From Laguncularia racemosa (lineage: Eukaryota; Streptophyta; Magnoliopsida; Myrtales; Combretaceae): a stretch of DNA of 64,000 bases. Below, piece after piece: positions 1 through 12,884 of the stretch; the stretch's first letter is position 1, and each line of letters starts with the position of its first letter. The stretch lies in the NCBI GenBank assembly GCA_037954665.1, contig JBBMOL010000071.1, positions 1,297,441-1,361,440 on the forward strand. Direction: 5' to 3'. A model generated the notes under the pieces. It did no database searches, was not told the DNA's origin, and saw nothing but the letters and a program-made list of their open reading frames with translations. A program made the position numbers and the translations under genes.

Positions 1-1
1 A

Positions 2-1372
2 AGACTCGTTGCTAAAGGATTCACTTAAAGGGAAGGAATTGATTATACAAAGACATTTTCTCCTGTATCTAAGAAAGATTCCCTTCGTGTAATGATGACT
101 TTGGTTGCACACTTTGATCTGGAGTTGCACCAAATGGATGTGAAAACGGCTTTCCTTAATGGCGATCTAGAGGAAGAGGTTTACATGAAACAACCTGAAA
201 GATTCTCTTCTTGTGAAGGTGAGCATTTGGTTTGCAAGCTTAATAAATCCATATATGGATTAAAACAAGCCTCCTGTCAATGGTATTTGAAATTCCATGA
301 TATAGTCACTTCATTTGGCTTTGAAGAAAACATGATGGATCAATGTATATACCAAAAGGTCAGTGGGAGTAAAATTTGTTTTCTTATGCTATATGTGGAT
401 GATATTTTACTTGCAACCAATCATAAGGGTTTGCTATATGAGGTGAAACAATTTCTCTCAAAGAACTTTGATATGAAGGATATGGGTGAGGCATCTTATA
501 TCATTGGCATTAAGATCCATAGGGATAGATCTCGAGGCATTTTAGGTTTGTCTCAAGAAACCTATATCAATAAAGTTTTAGAGAGATTTCGGGTGAAAGA
601 TTGTTCACCAAGTATAGCACCCATTGTGAAGGGTGATAAATTCAACTTAAGCCAATGTCCCAAAAATGAGCTCGAGCAGGAACAAATGAGAAACATCCCA
701 TATGCTTCATCTGTTGGAAGCCTAATGTATGCTCAGGTCTGTACCAGACCTGACATTGCATTTGCTGTTGGGATACTAAGGAGATATCAGAGTAACCCAG
801 GTATTGACCACTGGAGAGCTGCAAAGAAGGTAATGAGATACCTTCAAGGGACAAAGGGTTATATGCTCATGTATAGACGGACCGATAATCTAGAGGTTAT
901 TGGATACTCCAATGCAGACTTTGCTGGCTGTGTTGATTCACGTAAATCAACATCTGGTTACGTTTTTATGCTTCCCAATGGGGGCGTATCTTGGAGAAGT
1001 GCAAAGCAGACCTTGACTGCTACTTCCACGATGGAGGTCGAGTTCATATCTTGTTTTGAGGCTACCTCACATGGTGTATGGTTAAAGAGTTTTATATCTG
1101 GGCTTAGTATTGTCGACTCTATTTTTAGGCCATTAAGATTGTACTGTGATAACTCAGCTGCTGTATTTATGGCTAAGAACAATAAGAGTGGTAGTCAAAG
1201 TAAGCATATCGACATCAAGTACTTGGCCATAAGAGAACGTGTTAAGGAAAAGAAAGTGGTCATTGAGCATATTAGCACTGAGTTAATGATAGCTGATCCT
1301 TTAACTAAAGGCATGCAACTAAAGAATTTTAAGGATCATGTAATGAGAATGGGACTTGGTTCCATAATGTAA
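2..1372 (+). pseudogene. copia pol: reverse transcriptase and RNase H, one premature stop
   Basis: This frame encodes the C-terminal part of a copia polyprotein, which copies element RNA into DNA in virus-like particles. It opens with RLVAKGFT, then a TAA at 26-28 where the family has Gln (the next residues are REGIDY). After that it is open for more than 440 codons. Visible landmarks are QMDVKTAFLNGDLEEEVYM, SIYGLKQAS, the polymerase catalytic YVDD in LMLYVDDILLATN, TRPDIAFAVG, and the RNase H part with SKHIDIKY and ADPLTKGM near the end. The ATG at 92 is not a real start because the frame runs in from upstream. The single nonsense codon and otherwise long open frame suggest a fairly recent copy. 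Confidence 0.9.
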
Positions 1373-1653
1373 TCTTTCATTGTATATAATGTTAATGAAA
1401 CTCTTATTCAGTTGATGTTTTCTCATTTGGCCTTGTGTACACATTTTGTTTATTCATTTATTTTGAGAAATATCATTAAGTTTAGACATTGAATAAACAT
1501 CGGGTTTATTCATCAAGTTCTATGGGATTGAGAGGCACAATGCATTGTAATACATGGGAGATAATACTCGTCATTAGAGGACCTATCACCATAATTCATG
1601 TATTTTGTTTCTCAATAAGATAAATTATGGAATACATGGACCAAGTGGGAAGA
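1373..1653 (+). other. copia 3' untranslated segment and polypurine tract
   Basis: This non-coding stretch lies between the pol stop and the LTR. The last bases before the LTR, AAGTGGGAAGA at 1643-1653, are purine-rich and sit directly before TGTTGG, the position expected for the plus-strand primer of reverse transcription. Confidence 0.7.
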
Positions 1654-2037
1654 TGTTGGTTATCCTCTCCTATTTAATCGGTAACAAAAACCGCAAGATA
1701 TAGTCCATTTATCCCACAATATCAGGAACAGTAAATCCCACAATATCAGGAACATGCAACAACTTCTTCAACTGTTCCAAATGATTCCTATTTCTGTGGA
1801 ACAACACATTGATGGAATGAGTTTAAATAAGAGTATTACGGGGGGTTCCTAATCCTGCTCACTTCTACAGAAAAATACACCATCAATTTTGAGTGAGTTA
1901 AGGTTTAGAAGCACCAACCGAAACTGAGACGTAAAACCAATCTCCATCGAGCAGGACACCTATTTCCTTTGCAATGGCTGGAGGTATGTAAAAAGAACTC
2001 TTGCTTCCGCTGCTGCATATGTTAAGCAGTTTTTACA
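1654..2037 (+). repeat. copia 3' LTR (about 384 bp)
   Basis: The segment starts TGTTGGTTATCC after the polypurine tract and ends TTTTTACA, giving the usual TG...CA ends. It contains a 19-base direct repeat (ATCCCACAATATCAGGAAC) twice, at about 1713 and 1736. The right border is supported because sequence from about 2039 onward matches repeat copy B near 18845, which has no LTR there. The partner LTR is outside the window, so the border remains inferred. Confidence 0.65.
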
Positions 2038-2677
2038 AATTTCAGATAAATATCTTTATATCATGGATATGAATCGACCATTACTAGTTACAATGATTCT
2101 ATCTTGATAGCAGGTATATGATTAGAAATTTCAAGCATAACAAAATATACTTTTGTGAAGATTCGATCAGGTTTAATTCCATAACTAAATCTGTATATAA
2201 TTAAAATACCCAACCAATCTTTACCTATCCCAATGTTCAAGAACGGTGTTCTTAATAAGCTGCACTCATGGTATCACGGGGACGGGACTGTCCAGCAAGG
2301 AAACCTTGAGGACCAAGTGGGCTACTATGCGGTCTTCATCTAAAGGAATCCAACCAGAAGTATAAATCCTATTTTTCCCCTAACCGACGATGATAGAATC
2401 AAGGACACGTTAGTCATATACGGTCCATGAAGACTAAAAGCTTAAAGGTTTAATATCAAGCGTCTGTACCATAAATCTAGAATAACATATTAACGTATTC
2501 CACTTACACGACAAATGGTATTTTCGTCGTGTATAACTCATAAAGTTGTCCAATTTTATGTGGCGTTCCAGTAACATGATTAATAAATATGTATGGGACT
2601 TGGGAGTTTGGCAACGGCAGTGCACCTCGTAGAGAATGTATAATTTAAAATATGGTTGGATTGATGCAGATTAATGT

Positions 2678-2745
2678 GTTACTGCCCAGGATCGAACTGG
2701 GATCCTTTAGTGTGTAAGATGTGATAACAACTACACCAGAGTAAC
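2678..2745 (-). pseudogene. tRNA-Val pseudogene (broken anticodon arm)
   Basis: This is the copy-A counterpart of the intact tRNA at 19421-19492. The T arm and B box are still readable (GATCGAACTGGG on the + strand). Four bases are missing in the anticodon stem (AAGATGTG here, AAGACTAACGTG in copy B), and other changes weaken the acceptor stem. It cannot fold as a tRNA. Confidence 0.85.
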
Positions 2746-3020
2746 TCCCATAGGATTATAAATAACAATAATTTTAGAACTTTAGTAGCAATTTAGAGAG
2801 TGTATGAATTTTCAAAAAGTTATAAGGATATAAATACACACTCTAGTTAAGGAAGCTTCTTGGAACTAAAAAATTATATTTAGACTTATTTGCAATTTAC
2901 CCTTATTAAATCCTTACAATTAATGAAAAAAAGCAAAACAAAAAGGGACGTAACTAGCCTAATTGACCTTAACAAAATCCATTAGTGGAGGTGGGTCACC
3001 TCCGTCTTTGGTCAATGATT

Positions 3021-3025
<5 letters not shown>

Positions 3026-3055
<30 letters not shown>
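3026..3055. repeat. (AG)n microsatellite
   Basis: Uninterrupted AG dinucleotides for about 30 bp, present in copy A and absent from the matching position of copy B. Confidence 0.95.
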
Positions 3056-3059
<4 letters not shown>

Positions 3060-3934
3060 ATGTTTATAGTAGTTTACGACTTATGTTATAGGTTATGCAA
3101 ACTATACACTACTACTAAGAGAACAAGTGGTAGGGGTGAGTAGGTAAAGAGTGGATATGATATGATACTCTATCTATACCTTACCTAATAAGTATATGTT
3201 TCTAATTTTTGAAACTAGAATATATCCTATAGTAACCTAAATGACCGTATATTCTGTAAAACTTACAACTTATAACATATTATTGTGGATCTTTTATTTT
3301 ATTTTATTTTTTTTTTATAAATTTCAAGTTTATATAATATTATAAATTCTTCATATGTAAAATTTATACATGTAATAAAATATGTGAAATTAAAACAAAG
3401 TAATTTTTTATTTTAATTATTTCAAGTTTTGTGATTTTACTGCTTAAGAAATGGGAAAGAATAAGGTAAAAGAATAGTTAACCTAAAATTAAAGAGGAAA
3501 ATAGGGAAGAATAAGGAAAAGAAAGATAGTGACATTAGATTTAACTATTTAGGGTTATTAACTTATGGACTTAGACTCCTTTCTTTTTACTAAGACATTT
3601 ATTGCCTATTCACTTCACAAAATAAAGAGGGAATGGAATTGTTATTCCCCCTCTACTCTATAAAAATGGTTTATTACAATGTTCCCTTCACATGAATAAG
3701 TATTTAGTGGGGCAAAAAATTCCACCAAATATTAAATAATTATTCATGTATTGGACCTTAGGAGTAACTATTATAGCCTTATTCATTAACACGTTCCACC
3801 ATTGCCCTCCATCTTCTTCTTCACTTTAAACACAACCACAACTTATCTACACCATCACTATAACCACAAACCATAAGGATATTATAATTATTTATCAATT
3901 TATTCATTCTAGAAATTATATTTTTGGATAGCTT

Positions 3935-4370
3935 CATAAAGATAGAAACATAACATTAAATTTAAGGTAAATATCATGAAAAATTATTATTTTCCATTTT
4001 TACTTTCCATATAACTCATTTTATACTAAAGGTACATATTAATTATGATTTATGTACCATTCTCATATAAAAAGCGCATATGAAAGCTTAGATAGAAACA
4101 TTACATTAAATTTGAGGTAAATATACTGGAAAATTATTAATTTCCATTTTTACTTTCTATATAATTCATTTTATGCTTAAAGCACATATTACTTATGATT
4201 TGTTTACTATTTTCATATAAAAAATCCATATGAAAGCTTAGATAAAAACATAACATTAAATTTAAGGTAAATATAATGGGAATTATTATTTTCCATTTTC
4301 ACTTTCCATGTAATTCATTTTATACTTAAGGCATCTATTAATTATAATTCATATACCATTTTTATGGATT
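3935..4370. repeat. Tandem repeat, 150-bp unit, about 2.9 copies
   Basis: The phrase GATAGAAACATAACATTAAA starts at 3941 and recurs in near-identical form at 4091 and 4241, an exact 150-bp period. Each unit continues with TTTCCATTTTTACTTTC and an AT-rich tail. The third unit stops about 25 bp short. No ORF is carried. Confidence 0.9.
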
Positions 4371-4479
4371 AAAATAATTCAATAAGAAAAAATTTGGTCA
4401 CAATTAATTATTGACTTTTAATTTTTTTTTAAATTTCTTTTCCTTATTTTTTACTATTTTGCATAAATAACAAAAGCAA

Positions 4480-5060
4480 TACCATACACAGTCATGTATA
4501 TTATAAGAGAGCATATATTATGTAGTTATATACTTAGTAAATAAGAGGACTATATCACCATACATGGAAATGAATTATATATTCAATTAAGTTACTTACA
4601 TTATATATACTTATAGTACATCTATAATATACATTCTATTGTACCTTTGTATTTATTTAGCATAAAGCTTATATCATAAATAAATTTTGATACAATTGAC
4701 TAGAATTATTTTTTTCCCATAAAAAAAAAAATTAACCAAACCCATGCTTATATACTCTATAAGAGCTCATATACTTTATAAGAATCATAAATATACCATT
4801 ACCTTGTGTCAAAGATAAGGTCATGTCTCTTGTAAGAGAAAGTACATATTACGTAATTATATAGTTAATCAATAAGAAAACTATATCATCGTCTATGGAA
4901 ATAAATTATATATTCAATTAGGTTACTTACATTACACTATATATACTTATAGTACATCTAATATATACATTTTATTATAACTTTATATTTATATAATATA
5001 AAATACAGTATAAAATTTATATCTTAAGTAAATTTTGATACAACTAACCAAAATTATTTA
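4480..5060. repeat. Direct duplication, about 330-bp unit, two copies
   Basis: The segment from 4503 (ATAAGAGAGCATATATTATG) is repeated from 4832 with substitutions and small indels. Both copies contain ATTATATATTCAATTA and ATATACTTATAGTACATCT. The period is about 329 bp. The block is very AT-rich and non-coding. Confidence 0.85.
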
Positions 5061-5148
5061 AGTTATATCGTTACACCGATTACGAAACAAAATTTCTTAC
5101 TTATAAAAATACATTCAAGTTTTAGATTAGTTATCCTTAGATGATATT

Positions 5149-5169
5149 ATATATATATATATATATATA
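5149..5169. repeat. (AT)n microsatellite
   Basis: A run of about ten AT dinucleotides. Confidence 0.9.
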
Positions 5170-8100
5170 GTATACATCCATCCAAAATGTATAAAACTAA
5201 TAAATTGTTAATTTCGTGGTAATATGATAGAGTTATTTATGAGATCAATATTCAATTTCAAATATGGTAAATGGATCAAATAATTCTCATAGGTGACAAC
5301 TATTTAAAGAAATAAAAGGAAAAGGAAAAAAGAAACATTTTGAAAATCTTATTGATTAATTTCAACACATAAGAATATTATAACAATTTAGTCTATATTA
5401 TATTTATGAGTGTTTCCCCTTTCCATGTTTTCTCACTTCCTACTTTTAATGAGTCTCTTGACCTCCTTCTTCCCTTATTTCTAATTATTCTCAATATTCA
5501 AAATGATTTGGTAGCTAAAGTAGAAGAAAATAATAATAATTATTATTATTATAATAACAATAACTTGATATTTTATAATATATTGAAACTGGATCAAATG
5601 GATATAACAAAATACTGAAAAGAAAGGAAAAAAAATCACTAAAATAAATCTATTGATTACATGTTTAATAGCACTACCTTTTATGCAAATATAAAGAACC
5701 AATTCTTACCCTTAGATTTCGTAATTTTTGCATAATATTATTCATATTAAAGTAGAATATTGCATTGACAACATTTAAATATAAGAAAAAAAGAATAGCC
5801 ATTTACAACAATGTGTATTATTCTACAAAATCATATAAAAAGCGAATGCTTATTTTACAATACTTTTGTTTCTATGACAAAATTAATCAATTTCACATTG
5901 ACACAACTGATGATTTGTTTATAATTAGCTCTCATGTACATGATCACTTTGAATACACTATCTTCAACATCAAATGGTTGTGCTCTACAACCTTTCTCCT
6001 AATTGTAGATATGAGATTTCATCAATTACAAGAAAGTTTCTACATAGGGATTGATGCTTGTGTGCATGAACCAAGCTATAGAACAATGTTTGTAGTGCAT
6101 TGTAACTCTTATCTACTTGTTGTGAAATTATATAAGAAGAAGTAGGTAAATATTTATGGAATGTGAAAATAAAGTCAAAAATAATTCGAGCCAATTATGA
6201 ATATTATAATCAAGGCATTAATAATACAATTAAGATGTGGAATATTAAAAAGGAAATAATTTCTAAAACTTTATATTATAGTATGAAATCAGATTTGTTA
6301 CAATAAAAATAAATTATTGATAATGTTCAAGAAACTGTTGATAGTTTTAATACACCTACCAATAGTTTTTTTTTTTTTTTTGTATTGTAAAATACTTTTG
6401 ATCACAATAAAATGAGGTATCTTTAATAGTAAAAAAAGTGAATATATATAATTATATAGTAGGATCCCGCTATTTATATAATGGACATAGGTTTGAACAT
6501 TGTACGTACACCACCTAGGAAATAGAAATAGTACGTGGTTTTATGTGCATACTTTAACTAAGATAAGAGGAAACCTACAAGATAAACTAGGTGATAGACC
6601 ATAGCTTTTAGAGCATGGACAAAGGAGAGCGTCTTTACCGTGTACAGATGTATGCTACTTTATATCCTGTCTTGCAATAATTTATCTCAATTTCCTTATT
6701 CACCCTAGTCTCTTGCCAAAAAAAAAAAGGCGTTTGATCATTGGCGTGTCCTGTTCTATTCAAATGCATTAGATTCTCTACTACCACTATAGTTGTTTTA
6801 TTATTATAGGTTTGTTTGATTCGTCTCTTTATTACTATTATAGCTGATTTATTACTATGGTTTTATTTGGTTTGTCTCTTTATTTTTGTTCGTTTGGTAT
6901 CTGTTTTATATCTATTCAAATATGAATGTTTGGTTAGATCACATGAAACTCAGATAAAAAAAATATTAAGATACAATTATACATATAGTCTTATTAGAAA
7001 AATCAAATCCCTAAATCCCATTTTGAAATATAAGTGAATCGGATATATATTAAATAGTTTATCTAAGCATTAGTTTTTAAACAAACACATATTAAATATA
7101 GATAAAATACAAATAAAAAACTAACAATTCAAACAAGCCCTATATAATATTGTAATTAGAAGTCCTTGAGATTCGCTTATGTCTTGTAGTAGTTGCTTAG
7201 TTTGTTGTACTTATTTTTGCAATTTACATAGCTTTGTAAATTTTATTAGTATTTTACAACTTCGGATCTTAAGAAATTTCTAAGATTGGTCCTTTTTACT
7301 TCTTAAAATAACACAATATTACGTAAAAGGTCTTATGTCACACTGATATGTGAGATTGTACTTAAAATAAAATCGTGATTCTGAGTTCCACTCTCTTTCT
7401 TATATTTGCAAGGGTTTATAGAAAGCAAAATTGTAATTTCTTGAAATAGGTGATTTTGGCTTCAAGGGGATTGCAATCCTACCTTTCAAGGGATAGAATC
7501 ATAATTTTATTCCGTCCTCATTAATAATAATTACTTAAATAATTTTTTTTAAATCATTAATATATATTTATTAAATCCACAAATAAGGACAATTTTGACG
7601 AATACCACTATATATCATACCATTCAATTCCATTTTATTCCGTGAGCAATTCCAAACACAAGAATGGATTTGGTAGAAATCAAACATATTGTTAGTACTT
7701 GCCAAATGACTTATTCAATTTTAATTCTGGGCATAATTTCGTAACACTTCAAGGACTTTCTAATTTAGGTAGAAATCATAAATAGATTGAAAAAGTTGTT
7801 ATTTTATTGTAACTTTCCTTATTTATTGCTTTTTACCAACAGTCAAGCTTACGAAGCCAAATACTTTATAAACTTGGTCTATTTTTTTGTATATCCATAT
7901 GTATTAAAAAACTGTACATGTACTCAAAACTTTGTAAACTATTTGTATAATTTATCGTAATTCCAATGCCTTTTGTAAAATCACAAACATTTGATAGGAT
8001 CACTTAAAAAACTTGTACAATTATCTTTCTATTCGTTTACTTTACTAAATAAAATAAAAATATAATATAATAATTATTACTGATGAGTAAAATAAAAGTA

Positions 8101-8260
8101 TAATAATTATCAACCTGCTGGCAGAAGAACTTTCCTATGCCCGAAGTTGAGCGCGCCTGTAATGCAGAGTCGAATTGAGAACAGAAGTATATATTCTCTT
8201 ACAACAATAAATATCCTCTCTTTTACTGATATGTTACCACTTACCATATCTCTTATCAAG
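5170..8260. other. AT-rich intergenic DNA, no gene recognised
   Basis: No family motif was found on either strand. Open frames here, the longest 126 codons at 5765-6145 (+), have strongly biased lysine, tyrosine and isoleucine content as expected of random AT-rich DNA, with no domain I recognise. There is a T run at 6367-6380. Confidence 0.6.
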
Positions 8261-10105
8261 GTACCGAAGGTCGCTTACTTGAAGAAGCTAAATTCATTAA
8301 TCTTTCCCTGACTTCCCTTGGAAAGTGCATAAATGCCTTGGCTGTAAACAGTACGCATATCCCCACAAGAGATTCTAAGCTGACAAGATTGCTTCGTGAT
8401 TCATTTGGAGGTTACATTACTCTCTACTTTCAGCTGCCATTTCTTTTGCTGTCACACAATAAAATATTTATCGAATTACATTGACACCTTTTGAAAATCT
8501 ACAAAGTACACAACCGTCTCAACTACAATCGGTATCGTGGTATCTTTGTCTATCTTATTGGGAATTGCAATAAAAAAAGGTTGGCATGCTTGTTTAAATG
8601 TATCAGTATTATTTCCCTTAAAGGTATATACAATAACCTTAAATCGGATTGCTTGACATTTGATTCCTTACTATGTAAGAGATTTATAAAAGCTACATAT
8701 TTAATAAGTTGCTGACTTATTACTTGATTGTTGTTCAACAGTCATTCCAATGGCTTGTGCCTTTTGCTCCTGCTCATAAATGAACAATAGACTTGGAATA
8801 TACATACCATGACTTTTCAAATTTTAGTTTTACTTTCTTCCATGCTCTCAATTCTTTCTAAGATCAACATTATTTTTTGTTAAAAAAGGCTCTGCAAGGA
8901 CTTCTCTTATCATAACAATTGGGCCATCTCTATGATATCAAGCAGAGACCGCTAGTACAATAATATTTGGAAAGCAGGTGAGTTGCATAAGAATCTCGTT
9001 ATCTGAGTGATATTCTTCCTATTCATGTTCATTTTAATGGAGCGAATTGTTGAGCGTTTTTTATTAGGAATTCAGGTGGATTGTAACTTGCATGAACTAT
9101 TATATTTTGTTATCCTATCAAGGATAAAGTTATGTCAGTCTGCTTATTTGAAGGTCATGGCATCTCTGTTGTTATCAGTCTTCTTAATGAAATGGACACA
9201 TTATCAGGATAATATTCTAAATATAAATTCATGATTGCTTGCATGAATGAGGACTTATGAGTGGCATTATTTCAACTATGAATAATAAATAACATTTCAA
9301 TGATTGTGGCTCTGCCCCTCTGTCACCAAAATAGAAAATTATCGCAATAATGTTTCAATCCTGAATGTTAATAGCATCACATAAAGCTGATTCAGAGTAC
9401 CTTCTCATTTCCAAATTGGAAGACCCAAGCAGTTTATAAAATGCAACCTGTGCATAAAGGTTTCTTTACCAATTAATCTACCTTTGGAGATGTTTAATAG
9501 TTTATCAAGTTATGTTAAGCTCAATCTCAAATAACTATGATGCGTTACCAATGAATGTAAGATTTCTGGCCATATCATTCTACCTTTCTGGATTTCCATA
9601 TACTTATAACTTTGTTAATTTGAGTATATATCCTGTCGTTTTATTTGGCTTTTCAAGGCTGTAATTTAGGAAGTGTCCCCCGGTTATTAACATTTTATGC
9701 AAAATTGCTTGAGTTCCATTGGGGAGTTTTTCATGATGCCTATAGATTATAATTAGATGAGTGCCTTTTCGTTCCTCTTGATCTCAACACTTCGTGACTT
9801 ATTGAAGCGAAATTTTAATAAAAACTCTTCATGCTGAAATCAAGAGAGAACTTATCTAAATTTAAGTGTATGTCAGGATTTTTTTTTATATTTTGTGTCC
9901 TTGCAGGCAATGAAAGTTGTAAATGTGGTCAAACTTAAGGAAGAATTTGACCACGAAGGCTCATGTCATCAACTTGAGAGCCGAGTAGATGAGCTTACTG
10001 CAGAAATTGAGAGGCAGAAAAGGTTGAGAGAAGATGATAGATGGGAATTGGAGAAAAAGTTTAAGGAGTGCCAAGATGCATTTTCTGCAACTGAAACAAA
10101 TATAT
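8261..10105 (+). pseudogene. Armadillo-repeat kinesin (KIN-U/ARK type) pseudogene, motor C-terminal exons
   Basis: Three exons in order. Exon 8261-8410 encodes EGRLLEEAKFINLSLTSLGK and HIPTRDSKLTRLLRDSFGG, the end of a kinesin microtubule motor domain. Exon 8889-8977 continues ARTSLIITIGPSL, then TGA at 8933-8935 where Arg is expected, then ETASTIIFGKQ. Exon 9907 to about 10105 gives AMKVVNVVKLKEEFD and a coiled coil. Splice sites are intact (AG at 8259-8260, GT at 8411, AG before 8889, GTGAGT at 8978, TTGCAG before 9907) and phases match, so this is a genomic copy, not a retrocopy. The wording after the motor (AMKV...KLKEEFD) is typical of plant kinesins with C-terminal armadillo repeats. 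Upstream motor exons (P-loop, LAGSE) were not found. The third exon runs into copia sequence at about 10106-10113. Confidence 0.85.
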
Positions 10106-11894
10106 CCTTTAGATGTCTAGATGCATGCTACATGAGAAGAATTTGCCAAAGAAATTCTAGTAAAAGGAAGCAAATACTATTGTTTTTCCTCAAAATAGGC
10201 TTCCCATAAAAACAGTAAAAGGTAAAACACAATTTGAGACCTGGTATGGTTACAAACCATCTGTAAAATTTCTCAAAGTATTTGGTTGTTTGTCTTTTAC
10301 TCACATTCCATAGAATAAACGAGATAAGTTGGATAAAAGAGTATTCCTAAGAATTTTTATAGGCTATAGTTTAATTAACGAAGCCTATAAAGTCTTCCAA
10401 CCACAAACTAGAAACATCATTGTTAGTAAGCATGTGCACTTCTTGAAAGATGAAGAATGGAACTAGGATGATACAAAGAAGAAAAACCAAGCCTCAAATC
10501 ATTTGAGGCTCAAGCTTCTTGTTTCAACCATAGAAGAACATGAAGATGAAAATTGGGAGAATGAGAGAGTGGATGATGTTCCAATTAGAGGTACTAGATT
10601 ACTGTATGATGTTTATGGAAGATGCAACATAACTATGTGTGAACCTGCATGTTTTGTAGAAGCAAAGCAAGATCAAGGTTGGATAAATGTAATGAAGGAG
10701 AGACTATCAATGATTAAGTAAAACAAAACTTGGATGTTGGTAGAAAGACCTCAAGGTAAGAAAGTGATTGGAGTCAAGTGGGTGTATAGAACTAAGATTA
10801 ATGCTAATGGTTCTATTAACAAGCACAAAGCAAGACTCGTGGTGAAAGGCGATGAACCGGTTGCTCAATTGGAAACCACAAGGTTATAACTTACTATAGC
10901 AACTTAGAAAAATTATAGTGTTTCAATTAGATGTCAAATTAGCCTTTTTAAATTGGTTCCTATAGGAAGAAATCTATGTTGAGCAACCTGAAGGCGTTGT
11001 GAAGGAAGGAGAAAAAGTTAAGGTTTATCTTCTCAAGAAGGCCCTTTACGGTCTAAAATAAGCTCCAAGAGCTTGGTACAGTAGAATCTATGAACACTTA
11101 CTAAACTTAGGATTTGCCAAAAGTTTATCAGAATCAACATTGTATGTCAGGCAAAGAATTTAAGTTGATTGGGTTTTTAATACAGTGATTGGGGAGGTCC
11201 CATTGATGATATGAGAAGCACTTCAGGCTATTGTTTCTCACTTAGTTCAAGTATCATCTCATGGAGCTCGAAAAAAATAAGAAATTGTAGCTCAATCTAT
11301 TGTTGAAGCAGAGTTTGTTGCTTCAACAATAGTTGTTAATCAAGCCTTGTGGCTAAGGAAAATTTTAATTGATCTTAACTTGGAGCAAAAGGAAAACACA
11401 GAGATTCTAGTTGACAACCAAGCTACTATTGCTATTTCTCATAACCTTATATCTCATGGGAAAACTAAGCATTTTAATATTAAGTTATTTTTCTTAAGGG
11501 AAGTGCAAAAAAAATGGAGTTGTTATTCTTGTTTATTGCAAAACAAAGGACTAAGTAGCAGATATCTTCACCAAACCACTTCTTCTCTACAAGTTCAAAC
11601 TTATCAGAACAAAACTTAGTGTGTGCAATTCTTAAAGAAAGGAGGAGTGTTGATAAACATGCCTTAAGAATCTGTTAGAATTCTTATCTTTTAGTGGTTG
11701 TTAATTCCTATTTTTCCACTAGAAGAAATTATCTTATTTAAGTAGTAGATTATGTTCTTAGCTAGAATTTATGGATATGATACTTTCATCTAGTATCTTT
11801 TAGATGTGTTTAAATCAAAGCTTATCATCAATAAAATTATCTCTCCTTCTGTAGTTTTGTATCAATTATATCTTTTTACTATCTGTTAAAAACA
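10106..11894 (+). mobile_element. 5'-truncated, internally deleted Ty1/copia element
   Basis: It starts within the integrase C-terminus (MSRCMLHEKNLPKKF from 10112), directly against kinesin coding sequence. It then passes through FLKVFGCLSFTHIP, an RT part (KKVIGVKWVYRTKINANGS near 10759) and RNase H (MRSTSGYCFSLSS, LWLRKILIDLNLEQKE, KTKHFNIK). Many stops and frameshifts are present, and most of the RT palm, including YVDD, is deleted near 11165. The 3' side has a purine tract (AAAGAAAGGAGGAG) followed by an LTR. No 5' LTR, gag or protease was seen. Confidence 0.85.
11648..11894 (+). repeat. copia 3' LTR (about 247 bp)
   Basis: It begins TGTTGATAAACA immediately after the purine tract and ends near TTAAAAACA. 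An AATAAAA signal lies near 11830. There is no partner LTR in the window, so the right border is approximate. Confidence 0.55.
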
Positions 11895-12884
11895 TAACAT
11901 AGTTTTATCAAGTTTTACAAGCAACAACTATCTATATTCCTTTTCTTTAGCAAGGCCAATGCCACAGGACTACTTTCTTCAATAATGTAACCAAGGTCTT
12001 TGTTGAAATTCTAGTGTGTAAAACTTCGGAAATTAGCATAAATATAATACTAGAATAGTTGATAAATTATAATAATGGTCTTATTTATAACCTGCATAAA
12101 TTTAAATTAAAAGAAATAATCGTTTAAGAAGCGAACTGCATAAATTTTTTAAATAAACGATAAAATAAATTAAAATCATAAGTCTATGATGGTTAAATGA
12201 AAATTTTGAGTAAATATTTACGTATGAAATAATTCATTTAATAGTGGTAAAATTTCATGTTAAAACATTAATATTGCCAACCTTATGCGAATTACCACGT
12301 GAGATGAACAAACTTGGAAAATTAAAAAATTTTACTAATATAAATAACCTAAACCGACTTGTCATCATTATTGTTTAAATCATCAACTTCAAGAATCCGA
12401 AAAGTGAGAGAGGGAGAGACAAAACAAACAAAAAGGAAAAAGGAAAACAAGAAGAAAAGGAGGAAAAATTTATTGCAGGATGCACATATGACATCTAAAT
12501 TGCAATCTAGACTAGACTTACATGAGAAAAATCCTACTTTTAGAAGTTAAATATAATTTTAATATGTATAAAAAAATAAGTCTTAGCTTAGAAAATAGTG
12601 AAAATTTCTAGAAACATATTAAATATGATAATATTAGTAAGAGTAGTAAGTGATAGAGCTATTTTCTTGTATTTTAGGAGAAGATTTTTATCCCACATAC
12701 TTACTTAAGGATTACTACAAGTAAAAAAGAAAATGAGACTCAGATAAGTAGGAACTCCACGATATACTATCATTTATGTGTGATATGTTGTTACCTATAT
12801 AAATGTATAAATATTTATATCTTTGTCCATAGATTATGTATTGCTTTGGTTTGAGATTCCATATGTGCCCTATTTGTAGTGTGT
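11895..12884. other. Intergenic DNA, nothing recognised
   Basis: AT-rich, with only short frames. The 63-codon frame at 12359-12550 is a lysine-rich A/G tract and is not convincing. Confidence 0.5.

Larger units (their letters stand above)
1..2037 (+). mobile_element. Ty1/copia retrotransposon, 3' half (pol C-terminus to 3' LTR)
   Basis: The window opens inside a copia element. The pol reading frame covers reverse transcriptase and RNase H to 1372, followed by about 270 bp of non-coding DNA, a purine-rich tract at 1643-1653 and a 3' LTR at 1654-2037. The 5' half lies outside the window, so neither the 5' LTR nor the target-site duplication can be checked. The LTR abuts repeat copy A, so the element appears to have inserted into that repeat. 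Family assignment is firm from the RT and RNase H motifs; the lineage within copia was not determined. Confidence 0.9.
2038..3870. repeat. Diverged segmental repeat, copy A
   Basis: About 1.8 kb matches copy B (about 18845-21030) in the same orientation. Shared stretches include 2065-2350 against 18885-19170, 2450-2600 against 19230-19375, and 2750-3870 against 20050-20990. Copy A lacks about 550 bp present in B just after the tRNA position (19493-20045). A related tract exists in C, so A has probably lost it. No coding sequence is evident. It contains a degenerate tRNA and an AG microsatellite. Confidence 0.85.

Noticed and set aside
5765..6145. 126-codon frame
   Set aside because: No recognised motif, AT-driven composition, and no splice or promoter evidence; probably a chance frame.
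8491..9234. Frames of 62-75 codons at 8.5-9.2 kb
   Set aside because: They lie in or across the kinesin pseudogene introns and match no family.
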